DNA of 64,000 nucleotides from Nissolia schottii. Lineage: Eukaryota > Streptophyta > Magnoliopsida > Fabales > Fabaceae. Each line of letters opens with the position of its first letter. Within the stretch, counting starts at the first letter, position 1. The position numbers and the translations under genes were made by a program. The notes beneath the pieces are model-generated. The model was not told the origin of the DNA. It was given only the letters and a program-made list of their open reading frames with translations, and made no database searches. The stretch is from NCBI GenBank assembly GCA_003254905.1, contig QANU01030383.1:124001-188000 (forward strand), read 5' to 3'. Below, piece after piece: positions 13,501 through 28,500 of this stretch.

Positions 13501-16500
13501 AAAAATTGATCATACCTTGGCAACCCAGTTGAGGTTAGAACTGTCCTCGTGAAGAAGCAATACAGGAATAAGCCAATGACAACAGTACTGAAGGAAATTA
13601 CCAGGTTGTGCATCTGGTATGAAAAGATGCCTTGTCTGTATAAAAGTCATTTATTTATTAATTTATTCATGGAGAAAGGAAAAAAGTTCAAGCAACAAAA
13701 TAATGCCATTGTCCAAATAAAAACGTTGACCATAGAAAAGGTTTAAGATTTCCACCCTGGCATATCAAGAAGCTTATTAAACTCGGCATGAATAAAGAAA
13801 TGGAAAAATGAGTAGAATCACGCTAGGCCGGATATAAATTAGAAGATGACACAGCATGACAGCAATTAAGTTTGTATGAAAGCTTCAATAAAACCTAGCA
13901 ATGAAGGTTGAATGTAGCGGAAGGTAATCAAGCTCCCAAGTCAAGAGCTCTAATACCAAGTTGAAAGAGAACCAGGGAAACTAAAATAAAGGTATTCAAG
14001 AATTTCTGAGTGTGTAATCGATACTCTACAATAGGTTACATTATATAGGCCTTTGGCAAATCTTGCCTAATAAATGATAGATACTAATTTGTACGAATTA
14101 AATTAGAATAAATCTAAATCCTATCATATCTATCCTAATAAAGCAGAATAAATCTGCATAGAATACTATAATACATACAATATCTCAACACAATGCAAGA
14201 ACAAGTGTGAAGCTATTTCAGAATTCACCCCACACTTCACACATCAGGGGAAATAGCCTTATGTGGCCGCCAAACATGCAACATGTCATTAGTATTAATT
14301 CTATTGAGCACACCTGTCCAAATAAAGGATTTGACTTTACATGGAGCTTTAGATTTCTAAATGGGTTTTTCAAGGTGGATAGAGGTTATGCTCGAGGAAT
14401 GAGTTAGAAATTGAAAATAGGATTTACAAGAGAAAAGTTCAGAGAAATCAAAAGACTAAGATCTCAAGTCTGGACTTTGTGACAACGCAACAGTATCTAG
14501 AAGACTCAAAAGGACAACTAATTCAGACGACTATCATCATAACTTCATAATATGGCTCATGAGCTTAATCCCTTTGTAATTTCCACACTTTTTTATGCCT
14601 CCTTTGTTCTTATAAATAGGAGGCAATGTATGTCTTTCTCTACTGGAAATAACACGCCTCACTCAATATACTATTAGGTCCATTTACTTTTCTATTCTCC
14701 TCAACACTTTGTTTAACTCAAGATCAAAGATTCAATGATTAAATGTATAATTTTGGTCCTCCTCTCTAGTACGTAGATTATCAAAGAACAAAGGCCTTTG
14801 TCTTTCATTAAATAGCTTGTGAAAGGAACCCTTCAATATTTCCACGATATCTAATTATGTGACCAAGACATTAACTCTCTTCATCCTCAATGCATTTCAC
14901 TTTGTCCAAATCTCTTCACTCGTCTTTCTTTCCTTACTAAAAAATCTGTAAATACTTCTTTCTCCATCTATGGTGGCTATAAGATTGACATAACTCATCA
15001 AATGCACTTCTTGTAAAAAATAAATAAATAGTACATCTTTCCTAAAAGATATTTTTATCAAAAAAAAAAAAAATCCTAAAAGGTCTCATCGTCAATTTAA
15101 TGTTGCTTCTTTATCCTACATACAAGGGATTGGCATGATTTGTTGTAGGATTTATCCACTTATGCTTTAGTTGTTTAGAACTTTTTCATTTTGATGGGCG
15201 TTTATTTTGTACCCTTATCTTCTCTTCTATTTAAATTTATTTTCTTAAAAAAAATTATAAAAAAAAAAAAAAGAAAAACCTTCCTCCTAGGTCAAGCTTT
15301 GCAGTAAAGGCTTGCAAATTAGTTTATTTGATCTCTAACATGCTCCTTCAACCAAGAGTCATTTGAGCTTTGAAATTTGGAATACATAGGCCCATTATTA
15401 GAATTTAACCTCTTGTACATATTGAGAATGCAAATATGACGAACATCCGTTTGTTCGCTATTTTCTAATGGAAAAATTGATTGAACATATCAACTACTAT
15501 GGTAATGTCGTATATATCAAGTAGCACCACAAACATCCTTTTAACAAACAGGCTTTGTGCCTTCGTCCTGATCAAGATTTAGTCAAAAAGTCACATAAAT
15601 TATACTGAGATGAAAATATTACCTCAAGAAGCGCAACTAAGCTTACACCACAGGCAACCCAACAAAAGAGAATTGATCCTAAAAGCTCCTCCAAGTACTG
15701 AAAAAATGATACTTGAACTCAGAGAAACCATTAAGTATTCATGATCATTTTTAATCCTATATGCATAATGATATAATTTTTGGCAGAACCAAACTCAGTA
15801 CTAGAATGTGGTCAAAGGAAAAAAGAAATAACACTAAGAAAGTACAAAAAAACAAAGATAGGAGGATAAGATGCCATCCATCATAAAATAAACAAGACAA
15901 ATATTACAGTAAACCCCAAGGAATACCCTTAAGAATAGCAATGAGCAACCCGGTCTGTGTAAATCAGTTAACAGAAACACCATAAAAACACCCATTAGAT
16001 GAGCTCCAAAGAGAGGCCAAGAACCTAATCTATCCAGAACATATGTAAAGGCATTGAACACTTTGAAAAATCCGAGCATTTCACTCTGACCAAATGGACC
16101 ATTGAATTCCAAACACAGCAGTTAAACAGGATCCTGGACTCTTTTCTTCGTCCAAACCCTTTTAACCTTATTGTCAAAAAAAAATCTAGAGATCCAGTAC
16201 AAATCCGTTGTTCCTCACAAATATTTAACAGCTTATTCCAGAAAAAATTAGCAATCGGACATAGTAAGAACTAAGAACAGATGTGTGACAATTCTGAGTT
16301 GTTAGTGAACATAACACAATTATTAGGGGAAATGGCTGTTTTAGTTTTAGGTCTCCAAATCCGCAAGAAATCACTGGTAATACTTCAATTTAATATCATT
16401 GTCCAGACAAAGGATTTCACCTTACAAAGAGCTTTTGATTTCAAAATAATCTTATCGAGGGAAAACTTTTTGCTATTAGGAGAATGAGTTACGAAATGAA

Positions 16501-19500
16501 AGAGCGATAAGAAGAGATTGAAAATCTTAAGCATTCCAATCTGAATAAGTGTAGTTTGGCCCCGTAAAGACAAGCCAGATGCACTGCAGGTATTCAAACA
16601 ATTAGAAGCTTTATGAATGACAGAGCCCCGAGAATGAAGTACCTTTGGAAACTAGCAGGTCAAAGAATTGTTTAATATGGTTAGAATATTGTTGAACAGG
16701 TCGTTTAGAGTTCAACCTTGCCTCACTTAGTCCTAAATTTTCAGTTTAAATTTGGCCACTTTTGCTGAAGAATTTGTTTATTGTAGCAGGACAAATAATT
16801 GAATATTCATGGACCTTTCAACCAACAACGATTTTTCTTGCTTCATTTTAAACGTCCACGAAAAAACAAGGAGGCGAAATGTTGACGACTGCATTTTGCA
16901 GATCTTTAGCTATTGGGTACAAACGATGGCCTATGACAACACTTAGCCTCAAATCATAGGGATAGAACTGTGTTTAGAGTTTCTCTCTAGTGCCCAATTC
17001 ATGACTGTTTCAAGTGTGCCCATGTATGATATTCTTTATTTTGCCCTTTTTTCTATTTTCAAGAATATTTCTTCCTCCTCCTTAGTTGTAGTTTACTTTT
17101 TTCCTCTCCAATAATTTTTTCTAACAAAAAATAAAGATAAATTTGTAAAAAAACTATAATTTTGCTTTATTAAACAAATTAATTTAAGCTTTTGGATCAA
17201 GTCTGAATATTTTTTAGTTAAAAGTCACAAAGTAAAGTACATTTAGTAAGACCAAACCACAGCACCACAGCCTAGCAAAGGTAAATACGATCTCAGCTAG
17301 TCATTGCATAAGATAAGATAAAATCAAAAACATATGATAAAAACAATCAGTTACCTTCATTCTACTCACATACTGAAGCTCTCTAGAAAGATTGTCAAGT
17401 ACAGCGCAGACCAGTTCCCTAAACAACACTGCTGATAATTAGAGACTACAACTCAAGTGAAGAATTTAAAATCATAAGAAATGTTTTTTTATACCTATGA
17501 TAAGGATCGATGGCCGAAACCACACATATCATGAAAACAGCCTGCATGTGCCAACAAGAATCACCAAATAACCAAAGAGCTCTTTATAATGCATATGAGA
17601 ACAACAAAATGAATCCTAATCATATACTCCCCAGCCCCCGCAGAGTTAAGGACATAGACGAGAAACGGAGAGGGGAGGGGTCGCATTGGTAAACAAAAAG
17701 AAATCCCAACCATTTTGTCTCATACACCAGAATAACTTTAGATAAGATCCATCCCAATGCAAGGGAGCTCCATAAAAGTAAAAAGAAAAGGGGAAAAAAA
17801 AAACCTAGTCAAAATCAAGTTTACCTCCAACTCAATCTTCTCACTATGTAAAGCAACATGCATGAGAGTAATCAGAACAGTTTCCATCAATGGTTGAGGT
17901 TGAGGTCCAGCACCTAGCACCTCATTTGCAGTGATAACATTCCCTTTGAAATAAACTACCAATTGAAGTCCAAAATTTAAACTGAAAAAAACAAAGGATG
18001 ACAGTAAATATATCCTGAATAAAAATTTGTAGTGAAGGGAATATAGGGCAACAAAATGAAGGTTCAATAACTAAGCACAACCGAAACACATAAGAGACGA
18101 AAATAACGAGTAAACCCTATTTTATCCTGAAAAGATGTCCTCACTTCGTTGCTAAAAAGACTTTGTCATCCATTTAGTAGTAATAAATTAATAATGGCAA
18201 ATGTCATCCCTTTGACCTCCTACAGATTTTTCACTTCAATTTTTCAATTTAATCATTCAATTATACATGCAGGGTTCCATCAAGCTAATCCCTTGATCAA
18301 GCAAAAATGTCATCAAATTAGTCCCTAAATTAGAAATGTCTCATTCCTCTCAATCTGACAAAGAAAGACCAATTTTGACGACATTTTTCCATGATTGAGG
18401 GACAACATTTTTAACAAATATATTTTAGGACTGAGGTGATGACACTATCATTGGAATATGAAAACGTATTTACTCAAATAAATACTAGAGTGGCAATCAA
18501 CCATCAGAACTTCAACAGTTCCAAGACTACCAAAACGTCACCAAAGAAAGAACTAAGGATTAGCAGTATAACATTAAACAAAAACAAGCAAAATAAAAGT
18601 TTAAAAAAGAAAAATCATATCATTCAAAGTATGCCTTGACTAGCATCATAATTAAACTTGAGATATTTAAAGTGCAACCAACCAAATGTCCTGGAAAAGC
18701 TCTTCATGGCCATCCCATGTTTGAAAAAGAACACCAATCCTCCTACCCAGGAATAATCGAACTCGATAGTCCATATCTTTGAGCATCAAAAGTAATCGTT
18801 CAATCATTGTCTGTCAAAGAAAAAAAAGGCATCGACATGCATTGGAATCAAAACAGTAATACAAGATAACCTTGAAAGTAGTTATGACAACTAAATGAGA
18901 GAAACGGACATAGAGATTGACAGAAACAGAGCATTTTGAAAAGTGTCATCAACTTCATAGTGCCCATTTCTTTATTAACGAAGAAATTTCATACGATGGA
19001 AAAGATTATTACAATGGTAGATAAGAGATCCTCCAAAAATTACAAAACTAACAAAAGAGAATAAAGATAACAGCAATGAAGTAAGTAATTCAATCCCTCA
19101 ACTCATGTGTAAAACCGTTTACGAAGGCTACAGGGCCCATTTACTATTTGTAAATCATAAGAATTAGTTGCATGCCATCAGTGCCATCAGGCATCAGCAG
19201 AGTATTTTAGCTTATATCACTGCCATGTTATCGACATATTCATTAAGTTCATTTTCCCTATCATGGCATAAAGACTATATCTGTGCCACATAGGCATCTT
19301 GTCTTAAGAAGAAATATCACGTGTCAAAAATCACCTGACCAATTTGAGGACTAAGTAAAATAAGATCACAGATGCAATCAATCAGCTTAACCCGTCCAAA
19401 CCAATCTAGATCAACTTCTGAAAGTCTATGCACCAAGTTTCCTAGTGAGAGAAAGCACTGCATGAACCAATGAATAGCTGTTTAATATAAGAATAACACA

Positions 19501-22500
19501 CATTTATATAAATCATGACAAAAAGGGATGTAATGTAAGTTTGCATGAAAATACTTGTATGTACTATACTTGTAATAAACCTAGTTGTGGTATATAAATA
19601 TATTGTTGGGGACCTGACATTTATTTAGTTTTGATTATCTGAAATTCTCTCTATCTATCTCTCTCACCCTGTCTTTTTCCTTTTTAATAAAAGAATAAAT
19701 ACATTAAGACAGAGAGAAAACTACAAAGAGGTAGGATATAAGTAATTCTCGTAAATGTAGGACAAAACACAAAGGAAGAAAAATGTTGAAATCAGTGGAT
19801 CAGAACTTCTCAATCACCCAACACTTTTGTTGGAAAACATCATTAAAAAGGTCATGTTCTTCACGCCCTCAATAGGCTCTAAATTGTATTTGCAGTCATG
19901 ATCTCAATTGCATAACGATGTTGTGGGCTTATGCAGTCTACAATCATGGGGTGATGTGGATTTTTGAAGCTGCCACAACCAACATATCACAACAGCATAA
20001 GGCGATGCAGACCAAGATTTAAATCATTGCACCCATCTATCTTAGAATATTCTTTTTTAATAGTAAATAAACATTTTTTGGAAGAGAAAAAAATATTATA
20101 AAAGACTATTGGCATCATCACAGAGAAAGTGAAAATTAACAAATAAATCCTATGTGAAAAAAAAATGATGCAACAAAGCATGTGCAGAGCACCAAAGGAA
20201 CGCCAAAAAAGTAATACTTTCTCAAATAAAATCAACAGTGGGAAAGCCTTCTTTAAGAATTCTAGCAATTGTCTCCAACTAGATACACCAAATCACAGCA
20301 ATAACCAATGATTGCCACAAGATCTTTACTACTTTACAAGAGCCAAAACCTATGAACTTAGTGAGGAGAAAATAATCTAAATCCATGCGGCAAACTCACA
20401 ACTCTCCAAAATCCCAAAAAGCTAGTTCTAAATAGATCTATCCACAGAGCAATGCAGATAAAGATAAGACCCCATTCAAAATCTAAGATTCTAGATCACA
20501 CATTATACACATGTTTGGGAACAAAGCAGTCAGCGGCAGCGTTTCTAGAGCAAAACTATCTTAAAACATACATAACCATATAGAATCATTTCAATGGCAG
20601 AGATTTGAAACTACTAAATACTAAGTACTACCTTGCAATAATTCCATTCTGTTACTTCAAAACTTTACTGAATTTGCATTGTAGTACTTGCACAAGTAGC
20701 ATCGTATTCCAAATATCCATTTCATCAATTAAAGTTTACTTTATAAAATGATTCAAAGAAAGTGCCAATGACTCAGTCCCTAGAATCTATTTTTTCCAGA
20801 AAATCCATATTTAATGAAATTGAAAGGTACCTGATCAGTTTCCACTTCCCTCAAATATACAACACATTTGTTCTTACCAACAGCGCCTTGGGAAGACAAG
20901 GTAGCTAGTAAAGCACAGGTAGATGTCAATACATCTCCACTAGCAAGTTTAAGTCTAACTTGCTCTTCAATGATATTATTCATTACATTGACCTGCACAA
21001 GTACAGACATAAAAAGTGAAATTAACAGTGGCATATGTTTCCATCTGAGATTTCATCGCATTATAGACCCAGTTATTTTCATACCAAATCTATAAACCTA
21101 GCAGAAGAGGACCAATGAGGGTGTTGACAGAGATGATACAATATCTTTCCGCGCACCTGAATTCAAAAGGTATAAATCACATAAATAAAAAGAAGCCAAT
21201 TTTTATTGAAATAATAAATTCCAGAAAATCAACTGTGCATTTGTGATTGTCTGAAGTCTACCTTAGGATCGGATTCTTTATCCATTAGTTTGAAGAGGAC
21301 ATCCCATGTAAGAACATTTGAAGCAGAGAAGAAACAGGAAATAAGTAATATCATGCCTATTTTCCACTTCTCGGCAGAAGATGAAATACCACTGCCTATT
21401 TTTTTCCCAACTGCTAAACTATCCACATCTCTAGAATCGTCATTGACATCTAATTCCACATCCACAATTCTACTTTTACTGGTGTCATGTGGGCCCGAAC
21501 TTTGTATGCTATCAGTAGCAGCTATATCTAGTGTAATTGTCTCAGACTGAAGTTTCATTACATGCTGAGAATAACCTTCATATAGATTAACAAATGCTTC
21601 CAATAGTCTCTCAACAGATTGGACAACGTCACCAAATGGGACAACATCCAGCAAACTTAGATCCCTCCATTCATTAAACATAGGAGTTGAAAGAAAACAA
21701 CGAACAGCAGCCACAAGAGAACTTGTTTCATCACAAATAGGATCAGAACTTAAGCAAGTATAAGCCTGGAGATCATGGTCCTCTTGAATGATTCTGGCAG
21801 CATTATCAAGCATCTCTTGCAAGTACAAGCATAATTTCGAAAGGAATGAAACATTTATTTTCCTGGAAGAATACAAAAGTATATGTAAATATTGGCAAAT
21901 ATTAGTAGAAATGAATGTCAAGACTAAAACCAATTATAGTACAATTTTTGACTATACAGTTGCATAATATGGAATAACTCAGCTGACTAAAAAATTTTAA
22001 GAAAAAGACTTTTAAATATAAGACATGTTCTTTGCTGAAAACTTCTCACATGTCAAACATAGGGCATTTAAATTTTAAACCAACTAAGCTCACAATTCTT
22101 ATTAGCATATTGAAAAATATGAAAACATAAAAATATTTTGAATACTGCAAGAGACCCCAGCAAAACCACCAGGAACAAAACCAATAGAAATCTTGAAATA
22201 CCAAATCGCTAATGGCTAATATTGTGGCACCAAGTCTCTCTGAACTAAGTATATCAATTCAGAACATATTAAGGCATAAAATCCTCTTCTGACATACACA
22301 ACAAAAAAATTTTAAATGGATGAGAACTTTTCCTTTAAGTGAGTGAAATGACTAAATAGGAACAGAAAAAGAAAACGGGTAAAAATATGCAAGAAAGAAA
22401 GCATTAAATAATGCAGGGAGGTAAAGATCCAAGGCAACAATTAACCCAATAATATGTTTAGCCCTTATCCATTTTATCATACCAAAAATACTAAAAATAT

Positions 22501-25500
22501 TGAGCCAAAGGGCATTGGCAACAGCACAATAAAAAAGAAAATAATCAAATGTTCGACATCCATTATGTATTAACATATAAACAATAAATTCAGTACCAAA
22601 ACTACAACAAAGTAGATAGAAGATGACTCAAATGTCACAAACCTTATGTAAAGAGAACCATATAGTACGTTAGACAAGAAAGAACATCTTAAGAAAATAT
22701 CAGGCAAATGCCTCTTGTTACTCTCCTCTTCCACGAAAGCTCCAAGAATAGCTGTTTCCATCTCATGCAGCAGCTGATCACTTATTTCCCGGGGAACACG
22801 TACACATGGACAACTTTGACATTGAGAAACCTGAAAATTTATCATTACGTTAATGAAGACCGAGTGATAACACAAACTAACTTTTTTAAGAGAAGGACCA
22901 GCACCTCAAATTTAGAAACCTTGTCAATTTTTGTGAGAACTTCCACCGAGCAATCCAAAAAATCATGTAGAAAACGGTGTTTTGGATCTTCTGACTACAA
23001 ATAACATATCAGAATTCAGATTAAGTAAAATTATATCAAGAACTAGTCAATGGAAGGACTGACTAAGCTGTACCTCATGACCGTCATCTAGAGCCTCAGA
23101 GACATTGAACAAGCTGTCAACTAGAGGGATTACTTTAAAGCATTGAATAGGAGGAACACAACCTGTACAAAGTGCATACATAGCACTAGGCAGGAACAAA
23201 GCCATCTGCTCATTCAATGTTGAATATCCCTGCATAATAACAAACAGAAAACTGAACCTAAAGCAAAAATACAATTAGGCTTTCCCTGCTTGTTTGGGTT
23301 GTAGCCTAGAAAGGTTGCCAACATACTTTTCTTGATAAATTAAAAGAAGGATTAGAATATTTTGTTTGTAACAATTTAAAGGAAACACACCTTCAAATTA
23401 AGATCACTCAAAGTTGCTCTCAAAAGGTTCTTCCTCAGTTGTAAAATATCCCTCAAGTCAGCCTACACAATATGGAGACATATATAACAAACGTGGCTCA
23501 GCACAGAAATACTTTTCAATTTTACCTATGAAAGCCTGCAATTCACCCACACCACACATGCATGTTTACAAAACTTGGTTTTTAATATGTAACAAGAGAA
23601 ATAGAAAATGTCACCAAAGAGGAAGAATATAAAAGTAGATGTATAAATGGACTCAATGAAGATGAAAAGCTCACTTCATTTATCACCTGCATGCATGCTC
23701 AGCACATATGGCAAAGATTTTTTTTAGATAGAAAACAAATTTTATTGGTATGAAGAGAAAGACTTGCAGAAAGAGAGGAGGATAATGAATCCTCCCAAAA
23801 CACAAAGAATGACAAAATGCAGAGGAAAAAAACGGAGAAAAAAATATAAATAAATAAAACCAATGTAGCAAAGCTTTCAATTCCTCAACACTTCATTTGA
23901 AGAAACCCAAAGAAAAAAGGCCATGAGCTTTGCACCAAATAGATGCAAAGCCACTGAATCTGATCCAAAAATCAAGTCCTGTTCTGCAGAAAAAAGATAC
24001 ACCATGCTGTAGCATAGACAGCACATTGGCATAAAAGTTTAGCATCTTTATCTCCGAAAACCATGGAAGCTAACCCTCAAGAAATGGTTCTTATCAAAAG
24101 CAGTTTTCATTGGAACAAGTCTTTTCAAATTCAAATTCGCAAAATAAATCTAAAGCACAAAAACTGCATGGCTACTGACATTCAATATAAATTAAGACAA
24201 CTTCTAATTCAACATCAAGTACATAGATAACAGAAAAAAAAAATTATGCGATGGTCCATTATCAACTTACATGAGAATTTTTCCTCGAAAAGTAACATGA
24301 GAAGAAATATAATATGGGTCTGCATAAAAGGTAAATCATGAGAGAAAAGGAAATTAACAATGCAGTAACAATATCAAGTACGCAACAAATTTCACATTCA
24401 GAAAAGAACAAAGACAAATAAGAAGGGAACAAATAGATGCAATGAATAATCAATTCATAATCCTAGGTTGATGCCTTTCTTCGCTACACAGGGTGCCTTC
24501 TTCTAAAAAGCTCCATTTACACTACATATTCCCCTTCGTAGAATCTTACAACATAAATAATAAGCATCGAAAAGGTGACTACTAATTTCTTTTAAGTGTA
24601 GTGTGTTTGTTTATATTACATATTAGACAGACCCCTCGTTATAAAACAGAAATGAAAGTTAATATGACAAATTTATGCGGTGTGTCAAATTAGTGTCTTA
24701 AGCAGAGTGATCACATGCTACAGATGGGTTTTCCATTTTGTATTTAATCATTGTGTTCACAATAACTCTACATTAAAATCTTAAACAAGAATTAGATCAC
24801 TAGAAATATCTATGATGTGACCACCCAACTTCAGTGTCATCTTTCTAAATAATAATGAAAATATGGTCGTCTTCAGATCCATCGAAACTTGAGCACACGA
24901 ACTCCAACTAGCTCTTTGACATGACAGAATTTATCCACTGCCTTCAATGGTACATTTTCATTTATATTTGATGTAATCTAGGTAAAAGGCACTTACACTG
25001 AAGTTGGTCTTTTGAAAAACTGAAGATCCCACACATCTTGAGGTATAACACAGGTATTTACTTTATCCTGAATAAAAGCATGTGATGTAAGAAAATTCAT
25101 TATTAATAAATGGCATGCTCAACCGTATAAAGTCTATAACTCACATTTGATGTTATATTACTAAGAAGCACCAAAGCAGCATCCACCTGCATCAATGTGT
25201 CAGATCAAAATTAAAATGGCTACTTAAGCAGAAATCACAGAGAAATAATTTCCAGGTTTCTACAAAAAGCATATAATGAAATAACAGTATCCAGACAAAT
25301 ATAAATACTAACTATTTTAGCAACAAAAAATCCCTATAGTTTTTATATAGTTTAAGCCCAACACCAATATCAAGATAAGTAAATCAAGCTAACTGAGCAG
25401 ACACAATATGTTAATCAAGGGAAATTGAAAACTAAAATCATTAAATAATAGTTTATTAAGCTGGTAGAATAATGTAAAATAAGGCATGTGTTTATTCATC

Positions 25501-28500
25501 CTTCCGATACCCCAGACACAAGACCATGGATTCTTGATTCCTCTTATGGTTTATCTTATAAACTTATGCTTTCTCTTATAAAACTTATTTTCAATTCTTA
25601 ACATCCTCTCTTAAAATAGAAAGATTTCTCTCGGATAAATTGATTTGGTAAGTTAAGGGTGTGTTTGATTTCTGTTTTCATTTCTTGTTTTTATTTCCCG
25701 CTTTCAATCTATTCCTTGTTTTTAGGATTTTCGCGAAGGAAACAATTTCAAAACAAGAACATCTAGTTTCTTATTTTCACTATTTTCTTCACAAAATCCT
25801 AAAAAAATATACAGACTGAAAAACAAAAAATGAAAACAGAAATTAAACAGACTGTAAATCTCTCTCAAAGGTCAAAGCTTTTGTTTAGATTGTTGTTCTT
25901 AATAGGATTAACGCAAATGACATTTCTCTACTCAATAAGCGAGGATTTGTGCCCCTTTTGCTAAACTTACATTTCTCTACTCTATGTTACATTAATTATT
26001 TTATACAAGAAGAAATTCATCAAGGAGAAGAAAAAGAAAAAGTACACACAACATGAAGGATAAGAAATACTACATAGCAAAAAAGGAAAAAGAAAACACT
26101 AAAAGAAAAAAAATATAAAGAAAATCAACAATAAAAATCCATCCAATCCCTCAACACATTAATATAGAAACCTCATTGAAGATACATGCTTCACACCAAA
26201 CAAAAGCCATTCCCCAAATCTGATCCCAAATCAGCTACTGAGAAAATAAAATGTCATGAAAATAATCATATCATTACATCCATGCAATATTAGTTATCCT
26301 CTTACAAAGATTATAAATGCAGTAGTTAAAAGTTCATTTCTTAAGCAAACGAGGTCTAGGACTTAATATTGCCCTTGCCAGAAATGAATGAATAGATTCG
26401 AGAAGAGAAAAGACCACAAGCAATTACGAAGCTAGCCAAATGAATCATTAGGCTTTAAATGGACCAAAAACATGTTGAAAAAATAAATTTTATGAGGGTG
26501 TGCGCACTCAGAACACAGCATGCAGAGATATAATATTTACATGTAACAAGACCTTATTAAACTATTAAAAACTATAACCAAAAGTTGAGAGTCAGGTTCT
26601 GTCAAGAAAACTTACAAGAGGGGTTATATTGCTGAAAATCGGCAACATGTGAACTACAGTACTCCATATTTGTTGCCAACCATTGGCGAACTGGAAAAAT
26701 TAGTATGACCAAATCAATGAATAATTCAATAGGAAAATGTCAAACCAGAGGGGCAACAAGGATAGTGACAATTGTCCCCAACAGCCTTTAAACTAGTCAA
26801 GTTTCATGAAAAAACGGTTAAAATTCAGTGACTGCTAAGTAATGCATCATTTTCATTCAACCTTGAGTTTCCTGAAAAATTATTCAAAAATTTCATTCAA
26901 TGTGACTCAGACATGGAAGGTGAATTCATGCCAGTACTGCATTTTGTTGTCCGTTTTCAGTAACATTTTCTTGGCTAATTGAATACATGGCTTGGCTCAT
27001 TGAATATTTCAATCCACTCACAAAAATATATCCCAGATCAGATAGCAAACTAAAATACATATCATTTGTTCCAATTGCTCCTCCAGAGAACTTAAAAAGG
27101 ACAAAAACAATAACAATGAATGAGGAAGATAAGATATCCAACCTCCTTTACCAAGGAAGAAAGGAAAACATAACAAAGAAGAGGAAAGAGCACATTAATT
27201 CAAAGTAAGCTACGCAATTACATTTTCAGATCTATCTTCCATCATCAATCCCAACTATTACTGTCATGTTGAGTATTAGAATTTCAGAGGCATCAGTGTG
27301 GCATATATAAAAGAAAAACGGGTGAAAATGTGTGTGTGTGTGTGTGTGTTCGAGAGAGAGAGAGAGAAAGAGACCTCATTTAAGGTAGAAGATGACATTG
27401 ATGAGATCTCCATCATTAGATCTGGAAGAAACAAAACAGAGGAAAGTTCCTGCAGACTCCTTTAGAAGCAAGAAAACAAACATAAGTTGACTATTCAGAT
27501 GGACACCAGGGAAGATAGTATCAACTCAAATAGATCAGAAAGAAATATGTAACATGAAAAATGGAATTAACTCCAAGAACAGATCTGAAGTGCACATACT
27601 GTCTTATTCACATGCATATATAAGACCCAGCAAAATAAAGTAATCACTTGAGGTCATTCAGAGGAGCATACCGCAGAGTCCATAACAAACCATCATAGGC
27701 ACGCTCCACATTTGCAGAATTCACGATTCTGCAATATTGGCTCAACTTGGTTAACTCACATTGATCATGAGCATTCTTTCTTACAAAGATATATCATGCA
27801 TGCATAAACAGATATCCAATTCAAACCATTAGAAAGGTAACTGAGTGTTTAAAGTTAAGTCCACATTTGACCTAGTAAATTATTGAGCATAAGTTGTCTC
27901 TCTAAGCATGCACCACACTCTCACAGACAGCATTAATTCTTTGCTATTAAATAAACAAAGCAATGTATATAAGGAAAAAAATAGTGTAAGGAACGAGAGA
28001 GCACAATAAAAAAAAGTGTGAATGAAATATGTCAATGGTTTCAATATTGAAGAGTGAAGGTTTTAAGAATAAAATTATAGACACACATACATATTTAATA
28101 TAAAGAGCACAACAGAGGAATCATAATCTTCTCTCATTTCTGTGCAGTTTTCTTTAAGTTCAAACTCCCACTTTGTATGAAAGAAGAATTTTATTAAGAC
28201 GAGAAAAAATAATACACTTAAATAGGAGGACAAGAGATCCACTTTACACGACCAAACAAGAAAAAATTGTCAATGAAGCAGAGTTCTCCAATTTCTCAAC
28301 ATCGGAGAGAGAAAGCCCTCTTAAAAGGCCATGTGCTTTACACTAAATAGAGACCAAACACGCAATCTTATCCTACTAAACTTTTTTCGTCTGAAAAATC
28401 TGTCAATTAATCACACTCCAGCCAAATTTACCAAATTGTAGCATAGAAAGCACACTGCCACAAAGATTTGGTATCCTTCCTTATCAAAATAAACTGATCT

